This document shows, piece after piece, positions 22,738 to 35,095 of a stretch of DNA of 64,000 bases (within the stretch, counting starts at the first letter, position 1; each line of letters begins with the position of its first letter). Location of the stretch: contig JAJTWR010000236.1 of the NCBI GenBank assembly GCA_021613335.1, positions 908,501 to 972,500 on the forward strand, written 5' to 3'. The stretch is from Whitmania pigra. Lineage: Eukaryota; Annelida; Clitellata; Hirudinida; Haemopidae. Below the pieces are notes generated by a model. It did no database searches. It was not told the origin of the DNA and worked only from the letters and a program-made list of their open reading frames with translations. The translations under genes and the position numbers were made by a program.

Positions 22738-23880
22738 TTAATGCAGGTTCTGTCTTATTTTTGGGAAACAATGTAGGATTGAATCTTCTTGAGGAGCAGT
22801 AGTGAAAAAAATTGTGACTGGTTGGGTTGGAAGATTCGTTGTGAAGACGATGATGTTATGGTCGCTCTGAGAGATTGGTGGCATTATCCTGATGTCTGAT
22901 ATGAAACGTGAATCGTTGGAGAAGAGTAGGTCTAGGATGTTTGATTGTCGCGTTGGTGACTGGACAAATTGGTGAAATCCCATCTCGTCAAATAAGTTGG
23001 TAAATATTTTATAGATTTCATTGTTAGTGTGGGAGTAGTTTTGCCAGTTGACATACGGAAGGTTGAAATCTCCCATGACGCAAACCAGTCTAGTATTCCT
23101 GCACAGATAGTCCAAACTGCGGACGCTTCTATTGGCGTACTCAACAGAATTTGAATTGAAACCAGTTGGTCTGTAATAGACAATAACTCGGCAAGTTGAA
23201 CAAGACGTAAGAATATCAACACAGACTATTTCATTGGACTTGTACTCCAATGGTATGGGTATTTGTCGAACTTTGAGATTTTTCTTGATGAGTAGGGCTA
23301 CACCTCCTCCGCGAGAGCCTCTGTCCCAACGAAAAGCCTGATACTCTTTTATAAGCCGTCGGGTTCACTGTCCAACCAAGTTTCAACCAAACCAAAAACT
23401 TCTAGGTTGTGGCTTTTCAGAAACAAAGATAGTTCTTTTCTTTTGCTGATTAGGCTTCTGATATTTGTGGAAGCCCATGATTTTAGTTTATTTCCGAAAG
23501 GGCTGAGAGGTTGATTGTGTCTGAACCGCGGATGCCTTAGTTGAGCCACTCTGAGCGGTTTTCAGTCTTCTTTGGCATCTTTTCTAGTAGGCCGCGTCAG
23601 CTTCACTGGGCGTCAACTCATAATTAATGAACACTTTTCGGACGGCAGCATCTTGGGAAATTCTGAGAATTCTGGACGACGAGATCAAGTCTCTTACTGC
23701 CTCAGAGTTCGAAAGAGTGAGACAGAGCTTAGTATTAGTAGGATCTCTCCCAAAGCGGCGTATATTTGTGATGGCAGGCTTCACAGTGAGATTCTGCTCG
23801 ATGAAGTTATGTACAAGTTTGCTATCATCGAGTTGACAATGGCAAAAGCATGGACTCTCCTGCATTAATTCCAGTAATCT
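22738..23880 (-). mobile_element. Non-LTR retrotransposon fragment: ORF1 end and ORF2 endonuclease
   Basis: On the minus strand, 23,584-23,865 encodes an ORF1-like segment (RFGRDPTNTKLCLTLSNSEA, RKVFINYELTPSEADAAY). It is followed by ORF2 with an apurinic-type endonuclease in two pieces (23,349-23,549 ASTNIRSLISKRKELSLFL and FGLVETWL; 22,738-23,250 VMGDFNLPYVNWQNYSH, SPTRQSNILDLLFSND, ISQSDHNIIV). One stop splits ORF2 near 23,350. The sequence ends before the reverse transcriptase. Order and motifs fit CR1/Jockey-like elements. Confidence 0.85.
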
Positions 23881-25840
23881 TGATTAATCATCATTGCAAA
23901 GACCAATTGAATTGAATAGTGTTTGCTTGAATGGAAATGGGATGTTGTCAGCAACTATTGGGATCCTTGGAATGAATACCATGGTCGAAACCGTACAAAC
24001 AGCTTCAATCAAGTGTTTGGTTGAAGGATGTGAAGGATGCAATGAAGGGATGTTACTTCAGGTTTTTCCAGGGGGGCAGAAACCCTCACACAACTTGAGG
24101 AGATGACCTTTTTGTATCTATCATAGTTTAAAGTTAGATGGCATCGTTGTGTCCTTTGCCCTCTCTTCCCTAAACTTCCCTGTTGCAATGCCAATCTTTG
24201 AACATCGATTTATAACACCTTAACAAGCAACCTTATTTATAGTAACCGCTATGTTTAATATGTGCTAGTATAATTAAATAGTAAATAATATAAAATATTA
24301 TACTAAGTTATATTATATTTACATTAATAATTAAATTAATTAAACAATATTATTTTTAATTTCGATTCAGATTACTGCATTGATGGCGACTCCAAAAAGT
24401 TGTTGCAGTATCGCTCAAAGAATTTCACTTGCATGCAATTGGTGAAATACAATCCACGTCTGTGTGAAGACAAAAGTACCAAAGACAAATGCTGTGAATC
24501 GTGTGCTCGTTTTACCATTAGGCCGTCGAATCGGAATATTTGATGCTTAAAATAAAACACTTTAAATATAACGAAGGAATTTGAAAAAAATTACAAAATA
24601 CAGCGTGGTAATAGCTGTTTATAGGTTTCTGAAATAGATTATAAATCAACGCATGAGCCGTAAGTTACGACCCGAATCACCTGGAATTTACTTCTCTGGC
24701 TTCTTGGAAAGTTTGTCCAACCCAAGTATTAAAATATCCTTAAATTTCTTGTAAATGTCAAGTTAGAACTTATCATAAAAATAAGCTTATGTTCTGTATT
24801 TATGAACATTGTCCAGTTGTTCCACCCGTTTTGGCATCGACGAGTTAAGCGTCAATGAGGACACCGAGGTCATTATTCACAAAACAACAATTAATCATAT
24901 TATTTCGGAAAATTTGTTAATATGATTATTATTCAGCATCACATTCGAGTTCCGGTTTCTTAATATCTGAAAGAATGTAAAAATACCGGGCAGGATAAAT
25001 GTATGAATATTAAGCAATCAATCCCGTAATCATTCAATTGATTGTTAAACCTGAAGTTTAAATAAGAGCCAAGATTTCTAAGAGACATTTTAGTGGCTAT
25101 AAGACCAAGATTATGCATCAGTACCTTACCTTAACAATAAAAACTATGAAACTAACTTTAAAAATTGTTTTTTAATGTTTGAAAAGTATTCTCCGAGGAA
25201 ATAATTTGAAAGTTAAATTGAAAATTTGTTAAATTGTATAAATAATAATTGTATAAATAATATTTCAAATTCATTGTGACTCTTCAACTAATCTGCGATA
25301 ACTCTAATTAATGCAACGTAATGATGGGGAACATTAATCATAACATTTTTGTAAACCATCGAGATTTTTATTACTTCTAACAAACTAAACAAAATCTTGG
25401 TCTAGCTCAATTATACTTAATTATTAAAAGTATTTTTAGAAATATTTCTAATTAGTGCTACATTGTTGATTAATTATCGATAACAATTAAAGTTGCTATT
25501 ATTCTCTAATAATTCTTGAAGGAATAGAACTCCTAATTCACATCCCTCAATTTAGCTTTGGACATACCACTTTAACCTCCAACTTAACTTCTGTAATAAC
25601 AATAAGTGATCCATAAACTAAACTCTTAAACAGCTAAGCCTTGACCAGCGTATAATTATAGTAAAAGTTTAAATATAGTTAGTTATAATTATAATAAACT
25701 TGCCTTTTATCTTGAATCTGCTCAGCGAAGCAGGCAATGCAGACATTGCAGAAAGCAAGTTTGGAATAATGCCCATCACAGAAATTAGTCTGACGAAAGA
25801 TTCCGAGTGATAGACGTCTTTGCCTACAGCCAGTTCAGTA
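23881..25840. other. AT-rich intergenic DNA, no gene seen
   Basis: Long AT-rich stretch with frequent stops in all frames. No conserved protein or repeat recognised. Confidence 0.5.
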
Positions 25841-25844
25841 TTTT

Positions 25845-26423
25845 TATATTTTTTTCATAAACCGATAGTGGCTAGAAGCTAGCAGACCATGTTTTGGCCA
25901 CGTTAGTAACTTTTTTTTAGAAATTTAATTGAAGCATGCAACAGACAATATCGATCGAAGTCGATCTAAGATTGAAAAAAATAAATTTCATAAATCGATA
26001 GTGGCTAGAAGCTAGCCAGAACCATGTTTTGGCTACGTTAGCAACTTTTTTTTTTTTAGAAATTTAATTGAAGCATGCAACAGACAATATCGATCGAAGT
26101 CGATCTAAGATTGAAAAAAATAAATTTCATAAATCGATAGTGGCTAGAAGCTAGCCAGAACCATGTTTTGGCCACGTTAGCAACTTTTTTTTTTTAGAAA
26201 TTTAATTGAAGCATGCAACAGACAATATCGATCGAAGTCGATCTAAGATTGAAAAAAATAAATTTCATAAATCGATAGTGGCTAGAAGCTAGCCAGAACC
26301 ATGTTTTGGCCACGTTAGCAACTTTTTTTTTTTAGAAACTTAATTGAAGCATGCAACAGACAATATCGATCGAAGTCGATCTAAGATTGAAAAAAATAAA
26401 TTTCATAAATCGATAGTGGCTAC
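25845..26423. repeat. 138-bp tandem array, about 4 copies
   Basis: The block CGATAGTGGCTAGAAGCTAG recurs near 25,863, 25,995, 26,134, 26,273 and (truncated) 26,411, a spacing of about 138 bp. Each unit also holds a T-tract and the palindrome-rich segment CAATATCGATCGAAGTCGAT. Units are nearly identical, implying recent amplification or conversion. The last unit breaks off into the GC-rich segment that follows. Confidence 0.9.
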
Positions 26424-26610
26424 CCAGCAAACACTGCCAGGTGGGGACCGTGCGGTCTGAAGGCGGGTTGCCCAGTTTGCCCAGTTCAGCGGGTTACGTC
26501 CGGGCAAAGTCTCGGGATAGGTACGGGACCCGTAGGGGAAAGAAACTCATTAATATGCCAAAGAGCCCACAAGGGTCCCGAGCATAGCCCAGTGGCTTAT
26601 CCCCGCCGGA
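26424..26610. mobile_element. GC-rich non-coding segment attached to the 138-bp array
   Basis: A sharply GC-rich block of about 185 bp beginning ACCCAGCAAACACTGCC and including GGGTTACGTCCGGGCAAAG. It has no open frame and joins the end of the tandem array directly. It looks like one arm of a non-autonomous element that contains a core satellite, as in Helentron-related or Pearl-type elements; this is inference. Confidence 0.45.
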
Positions 26611-27559
26611 AAATAATGTGTGTATGTATAAGCTAAATTTTATTCATAATTAATGATATTTCTATAATGTAAACATTTAGTGAATCCTTCCAATTACTCT
26701 GTTTGTAAAATTGTTTAGTTATGTGTAACTAGTTTCATTATATACAACAGCGCGGGTAAAATTGGATTCATTGTTGATATGTTACCGAATTCAACGATAC
26801 AAGCGATCTCAGTCGAACGAGTTGAACGCCGAAAAAGTGAGTTAATCAACTTAATAATTGCATTTTTGGCACATTTGCTTTAAGAAGAAGATTAAGCAAC
26901 GATAAAACTTTCTGCAACATGAGTTTATCGCCATACGTTTCAGAGAGAACTAAAAGACGTTACATTGTAAATTTAAAAAATATTTCCTTTCTAAATTTGT
27001 ATAAGTGAACTTTATAATTAATAGATGTGCTCAATTCGTAGGGGAGTGGCTTTGGTTCCATTGAGACTTCATAGCCATTTAGGTATAAACTCTCGTTATA
27101 AAGTTCTCAGGGCACCATGAAATTCTGGCTAAGTCAGAGAAATATTTCATATTGAAAGTAATTTTTAAAATATTATTAAATAAATATATATAAATATAAT
27201 TTTTTCGTAATTCTAACTCTCTTTATCGATTGAATTTTTATCAAGTTTCCTTCAATTTTCTGCATTTTTAACTTAAATATAGAAAATGATTTTAGCGTGT
27301 TCAATTGACTATGATCGATACTTATTCTAAAAAGGTAATTGTCTCGCTCACAAACATATTGTTTTTTATGATTAGAAGGAGGCTTCAGGCAAAAGTTTTT
27401 TGCAGCAGTGATTTATATCATCCATTATTCACGAGATAATTATCCAGGTCAAGAGGCGTGGTCTTGCCTATAATGAAATAGAAAATAACTTTTAGAAAAC
27501 TACCAATTATTTGAAAAATTAAAAATATAAATAATGAAAAATTGTAAATAATTATAATT
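26611..27559. other. AT-rich intergenic DNA, no gene seen
   Basis: No coding region or repeat that I can support. Confidence 0.4.
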
Positions 27560-27920
27560 ATTTTGGTATAATTTACTTTGACATTGGTTGAGTCGTTAAA
27601 AAGATTTTTGATCATGAAGTTGCTGCATTTTGTTGTTTTTTCAGAAAAGTTACAAAACAACTATGCAAATTTAAACAAAAAAATTAAAAATCTGGCCAGG
27701 GCAATTTTAAGAGGAATGTTTGATGATTATTTCGGTGTAATTAATTTTAACATTGGCTGAGCAACTAAAAAGATTTTTGATCATGAAGATGTCGCATTTT
27801 GTTTTATTTTTTTTTGTAGTTGCCGTTAAATTATTCAAATTCAAACAAAAAATTTAAAAATCTAAACTGTGCAATTTTAAAATTAATACTTGTAGATTAT
27901 TTCAGTGTAATTTACTTTTA
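27560..27920. repeat. Two tandem copies of a 175-bp unit
   Basis: 27,560-27,735 and 27,736-27,912 are diverged tandem copies (shared AAAAAGATTTTTGATCATGA). The start of a third copy (TCAGTGTAATTTACTTT) follows near 27,900. Lies upstream of C2CD5. Confidence 0.75.
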
Positions 27921-28326
27921 ACAATGGGACTTTTCGACCTGCTAGCCTTATTCAAGTTTTCATGCCGTGTGCCTGGCTTTTGTGCGGTCGGCTATCAGCT
28001 GTCCATTTCGCTTAAAAGACACGTTGGATAGTTGATAAGAGTGAAACTGTTTAAGAAATTTAGATTTTATTCAACATTGAATTTAAGCAAGAGGAGGTTT
28101 TGAGCATCATATTTCACAAGTAAATTTAATTGTTATTGACGCCAAATGGACTGCTTAACTTTATCTTAGAGTTGTATTGGGACACTGCCATCATTTTTTT
28201 GTTTAAACCTTACTTGCCATTTATGTAATTCTTGTATGATAATTTTGCAAGGATATGCATTTTGATTCCTGCAAATATTTCTAGTACTGTTTTAACTTGG
28301 CTCTTAAGACCAGATATAATTCCCAG

Positions 28327-29500
28327 ATGCCCGGAAAGCTGAAAGTGCGTGTTGTGTCTGCGAGGAATTTGCCCGTAATGGACAGGGCTAGTGAGCTGAC
28401 AGATGCATTTGTCGAGGTTTTTTTTTTATTCGTAAATTTGTCTACTTTTACAATGAGGCTCAAGGGATTTTGTTTTATGCTTGATTAATTATTAGTAATT
28501 AATTTTTCTGAAAGTACTGCAATGGATTTTAATAAATATTATTTTGATTTCTAGTTGATATTTAATTTATTTGTCACATAACTTGTGTGACTGAAATAGA
28601 CTATTCGATTTTTTTGTATTTTGAACTTTATCTAATTCTTTTCCACATGATAATTAACTAAGGTCAAATTTGGCAACACAATCCTGAAAACAGAGGTTTT
28701 CAAAAAGTCTTTGAATCCACAATGGAACTCAGATTGGTTCAGATTTGAGGTGATTCGAGTTGCTTTAAAGTTTTTTTAAACATAAAATGCTCAAAAGGAG
28801 TGACTTTAAAGTGAGGTTTATCACCATCAACTTACCATAACATTAATTGATTAAATAATCATAATAATTTACTCATGACATTGTTACATCATTGGGGGCT
28901 CATTTTGAATTGCGATGACAGTAACGAACCTGAGACACATTGAAGGCATTAGAATGTGGAATAATTTACAAGAAATCGATCGTTTGACTTGAGAGATTAA
29001 CATAATATAATATAACATAATTAATATAATATAACATAATTCCTTCTGCAGGTCGATGACGAAGATCTGCAGGATGAACCGCTGCAAATAAGGTGAATGT
29101 ATCTTTTAAATTACAAACTAATAATATTTATTAAAAATGGTAATCATTACTCGAGTAAATTCAAATAACATTTAAATAAAGTTATGTTCCCATTACATTT
29201 AACATTTAAACCGAAATCAAGACCGGAATGATCAAACTTTGAATTCTGCTCTGCACAGGGTGCTCGACCACGACACTTACTCTGCGCACGACGCCATCGG
29301 GAAGATCTACATCGACCTCAATCCACTCCTCAACGACAACAAAACGTCCACGTTCGGGGGATGGTACCCCATCTTTGACACCATGCATGGTAGTTGGTCG
29401 TTACCGTTGTCGTCGTCGTTGTTGTTGTTGTTTTGTTAAGTTGGGCTGAAGTGTATGGGTTTATGTTGTTGTTTATTTAATGTTATTTAATATGTTATCG

Positions 29501-29536
<36 letters not shown>

Positions 29537-32500
29537 GATAACTACAGGCATTCAGGGTCAGCTGTATGTGGTGATAAAGATTGACCTCTTCTCAGATCTC
29601 AACAAGTTCAGAAGGTCGTCTTGTGGTGTCAGGTTTTTCTGCAGTGAGTTTGACCTCTAACCTCTTCCTGGATTGGCCGATGTGATTTCAATTTTCTTAA
29701 CTTCCCGCCCTTTGTTCGTCAGCTTCCGGGGTCCCCGAGGGGTACGAAATAGAAACCCTCCTGGGATTCGTCGAGGAATTGACGGTCGACGATGACCCTG
29801 AATATCAGTGGATCGATAAAATCAGGTCGATGAGAGCATCCAATGAGGCGCGGCAAATGAGGTTTTCGAAACTATCGGGTCAGCGAACTGCTTGTGATGA
29901 TGATACTGGTGGTGGTGATGGTGATGATGATGATGATGATGATATTTATAATAATGTGTGTTTCTGCTTTTTCGACCTTAATCACAATTCAAAGCCGACG
30001 ATGACTTTAAACGTCTGTCACCATCTTTCAGGTCAACTTCAGAGGAAAATCGGACTGAAAGTTCTTGAGATGGGCGGAAATGCTGTCTTAGGGTAAAACC
30101 TGCAATTCTACTCTTTCAATCACTGCTCACCTAACAATCGATTGATCACCTGTAGATAATTTAATTCTTCTGTCGAAGGTATCGAAGATGTTTTGATCTC
30201 GAAGGAGAATCAGGTGTCGTCGTCAGGGCGATAGGCACTGTGGTGTCCTTAAAGAGGACCATGAAAATAGGTCAAGGGTCAAGCCCTGGAATGGCATTCA
30301 ACCCTTCTAATGTTTACTTTGAGTTAGTAACAGTTCATTTTGTAATGATTTGCTTTTGATTGTGGTGTTAATGTTAATGAGTTTAAAAATTTTCATAATA
30401 CATTATCTGGTATTCATCTAGAATGTGATTTTTCAAATGATTTAATGTTAATATTTGAATTTAATCCCACATGTTAATGTTGTATTTTTAATTACACCTT
30501 AATGTTTTTGTTAACGATTATTATTAATTACCCCTCACTTCTCCTCGTGATTTCTGTCACTCGAAAACAGGTCGAACAATCCCGATACGTACGCTACCAC
30601 TGCAGTCCCGATCACGAGCAGCACCCTACTTATGCCAGCCTCTTCAGCGGTCGGACAGTCTGGTGCGGCCGTACCCCCCTCTTCGTCACCCACCTGCATT
30701 CCATCTGTGACCTCCAACAATGTGCCACCTCTTGCCAAGTACCAGTCTGCCAGCAGACGCCTTTCAGAATCGGATGCGGAAACTCCCGGTAAGGGGCTGA
30801 TGCCTCCTAACATGTGGAAGGCACCTTTTCACAGGCCAGTACTTCAGCAGGAGAACATAGAGATGATGGTTAGTGATTATTGTTATTATTATTATTATGT
30901 TGACTCATGACATGCAATGATTATTATAATTTTTTCAAATTAATAACTAATGACTGCAACTATTGATGCATTAGTGCTAATAAAAACATAATTAATTAGC
31001 ATAACCAAATTAACATAACAAATTAGCCTATGATGCTTGATAACGTATTCAATTGTAGGAGTACCCTTTCTTCACAATGAGATCGTACCCTCGAGGGCAC
31101 ATCAAGCACTTGGGGGGAGTGGTTTCGGCCACTTCTGTGAAGCTATTGGATAAGATGAATGACCCAGGTAATTATGCATCTTTTATAATTCATGTTTATT
31201 GGTCTAGAATCTCATCCAATCACAGATAAGAAAAAAAGAGATAATAAATTATATAATAAAGATTATAGTAATAATAATAGTAATGATAATAATGACAAAA
31301 GCATTTTTATACACAATACAACAATTGAACGTCCTCCATTTTCCCTCAGACGAGCCAAAGACCAGAGACCTGTGGTGGACGGAGATCAGAACGGAGATCC
31401 GAAGCCACATGAGAGCCCTCGACTGCAACTGCGTCCTCGGTTACAGCGAGCGAACGACCATCAAGGACGAGCTCATCGTTCTTTCGGCCATCGGAACGGC
31501 GGCCACTTTGAATCCCTCGGAGGCGATACTGGGACCGGCCTTCGACGAACTCGCCGGCTCTCGCAAGACGGGCAGCGGGCAGATGTTCCGCACGAGATGT
31601 CGCAACAGCAGCCTCGGAACTTCTAGGCACGGAGACGGGAAGGGAGGATCGAAGCACGGAGGCGAGAGGAAGAGACTGCTCTCGGACGCTTCGTCGTCTC
31701 TGACGGAAGATGCGGAGGACCGTAATCCAGACGGAGAGATCAGGGACGTGACGGGCGACGACAATTGCGAGGACGAATTGGAAGATGCTTTCTCCATCTC
31801 GAGCAGGTGACTTTTTTTAATGACGATTCTTTAAATTATATCCTGTAAATTTCTTTTTTTATATTTACGAAATTCTATTTTTAGTGTCAGTGGATTTCCC
31901 CAGTGCTCACTCTGCCACATACCTTACCATGAGAGGGAATTGCCCTTCCCAGTCAATCTTTGCAAGTGTCTCTTGTGCCAGTGAGTCCTCGGGAATTTGC
32001 ATTTTCAATTTCCTCTCTACAAGCATTTATTTTAAAACTCGCAAAGAGATATCGGGCAGTGAAATCACAATTATTATTCTGTAAACCTAAACTCAGACAG
32101 TACAAGGTCCCCGACATCATATTCTGCACCATCGAACCGCCACAGGAACTTCCCGTGGTTGGAAAGGGGTGCCTGGTTCAGGCCCGCATCTGTCGCCCCA
32201 AGAAGGAGGCGAAGGGCGAATCGAATGCCAAGGAAGTCAGCGACGTTGGTGGCTTTTGAGTTATTTTTAATTATTTAAATTTAATTACTTCATTTAATTT
32301 TAGTTGTTTTATTTAATTATTATTAATTGAATAGCATTAATTAATTGTGGTATCATTATCATATCACTTATTAGATAAAAACTCATAATTTATTATAATT
32401 CATGACGTCATATTTTTTGTCTGATGAGTCATCATACTGCAGAGTCTTCCGTTCGTTGAATACGAACTTCACAAGCAGCTGGTCAACAAACTGAAAGTGA

Positions 32501-35053
32501 AAGGGATGAATTCCCTTTTTGGACTCACCATACAGCTGGCCATCGGGGAATCCCAGTTGATAGCCATAGCGGTTCGTTTACATTTCAAGCTGTTTTAATT
32601 TAGCATCAAGACGAGCATAAAAGCTGTTCTCTCTGCTCGTACTAATTGAGAATTAGAAGAACATTTCGGGTAAACCAAATGAGATAATCAATAAATGTAT
32701 ATTCATGAAACAGTTCAACGATCTATTGTTAGCTCACCTTACTAATCCTTGCTTACAGACAGCAACGGGTGTTTATTCTGAGCCTCTTCCATCTCCAGGC
32801 CCTCCTCTCATCATCAACAAAGTAGTTCAACATTTCAACTGCTTTAACATATTAATTAAAATAATTAATATCGCTAATATTAAAATAATTAATATTTCAA
32901 TTAGATAATAATAATATTATTATTATTCATCGTTTCAATTACACAACTTATCTATTCTTGAAAGCTTAAAAACCCAAGCCACAAAAATGTCCGTTTTTTC
33001 TGCTAAAAATAGCCTCCACCTTTCCTCGATTCAGAACGACTCGACGCTCTCTGATTCTGAACTTCTTGCCATCAGAGGCCGTTTGAACGAAGCCATACAG
33101 AGGAACAGGGAGACTTACAAGATAACGGTCTGTCTCGAAGCTCCAGGGTTCAAAACCTGCCTGAAGCTTCAATTTGTTTGCAATATATTTTTTGAAATGA
33201 ACTTTGGGTCATCTTGCCAGAATCCTAGAGCTTTGATTTCCTGTTGCATTGTGTCCGTTGCAATGTCATTGGACTTAAAACTGTCATTAAAGCATTCTAT
33301 GATAACGAATTATTTCAATGATATCACGCTCGCATCATCGCAAACGCCGACAATATAATTCAAATAAAATTAATATTAATATAAAATAACGATGCCCAAA
33401 ATTTCAAATGTCTCTAAAGACGTTATCACGGTTACAGGACCAAGCCGTGGCTAAAGCGGGAGGTTTGGCGGTGACGGATGCAGAAGATCTGGCGATGTTG
33501 GATGTCAAACGAACGAACGAAACTTTTGTATTCGAGGTGGACCCATTTGATTATGTTCCATATTCAGTTCATTTAGTTTATTCGATTGCTAACGAGAACA
33601 TAATTATGCACGTGATAGTCCCCCTGTTCTTATTAGCTGATGGATGATGAATATTTATCGGTACCAGAGGACGATGAATGAAAACTCATTTCCTCGTCGA
33701 ACATTAATTAGATCGACGACACAGAAGATGCGCAAGTCGTGTCAGTTCTCTTGGAACCTCCGTATCCCGATGGATTCGAGGTTTGCAACGTGGAAAGAAC
33801 ACCGGGACTGGAAGGTTCAATCACCTGTAATCTGCAGGTGGGCGGTAATTTGTTAGGAATTATTAAAAATTAAAAACATAGGTAATAAAATTAAATTCTC
33901 GAGTTTGTTCAACTCAATTAGTAATATTAATTAATTAATTATAAATAGATATATGTATAAGTTTATATATTTTATATTTTATTTTAAGTTTATATATTAT
34001 GAATAAATAAACTCATCAAATTCAGCTGATTAGTCAGTTAACAATGTTAACAAATAAATTATAAATATATATGTATATTGTATACGTACTATTTTTGATA
34101 TATTATCAATAACTTCATGCAGTTATTCAGTTTACATTATTAGCTGTTCACCGCAGATGTTCACAAAAATCTGGAAGGCACCATTGAAGTCACCAACGAA
34201 CAAATGCCTCGATTCGGTTGTCGACACACTCATGAAGGTTTGAACCCTGATCTCCTATTGGACGACCCATATTCGGCGCTAAATTTCTATTGGCTCTCAT
34301 TTTCAGAGCCTTTTCTTTAAATTCCGATCCATGCGACCTTGCACCCTGTGCAAGTTGGAATTTGACATAGACCTCTCAGGTGATGATGAACTCCAGGTGA
34401 GCTCAAGGATTTTGATTTGTTGACGACTTTAGGAATTAATTATGAAATAGGAAACATTAATAATTAAAGTAATTAAATAAGTAAATTACGATAATAAATG
34501 GAATCAATTACACTTATTAAATGAAGTTAATGAAATTAAGTTAAACTAATTAAATAAGCTAACAATTAAATCACACTAATTAAACGAGCTACCCATTAAG
34601 TTACACTAATTAAAATTGTCAATTATTAAATTATAATTTAAATAAATTACCGGTTTAAACTAAATCTTCCTCGCAAGATAATTGTGACCGGAATGTGCTC
34701 TGGCATCGGTGGCAACCCCGACCAACAGGTCGAAGAATCAGGGAGGGTTTCGTCGAACACGCTCGTCTCGAAGATGTCCGTCAGCAAACAAGGTGATACG
34801 AGTTGGCATGATGATGATGTTGATGATGAAGTTGTAGGTGACGATGTTTTTGTTTGTAGTGGTGGTGATGATGATGTTGGTGATGATGACGATGTTTTTG
34901 TTCATGGTGATGCTGTGCTCGACATCATGGGAATGTTGAAACTGAGAAGATATTAAATGGTTAGGGAATGTTGAAACTGAGAAGATATTGTATGTATTGA
35001 TTAGGAATGCAAAATCATTGTTTCTAGACAAAGTCATGTGAAACAACAACAAC

Positions 35054-35095
<42 letters not shown>

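Noticed and set aside
25845..26423. CRISPR-like array
   Set aside because: Repeats are contiguous 138-bp units without unique spacers, in a eukaryotic genome.
31346..31797. Minus-strand frames of over 100 codons in C2CD5 exon 11
   Set aside because: Shadows of the GC-richer coding exon on the opposite strand.
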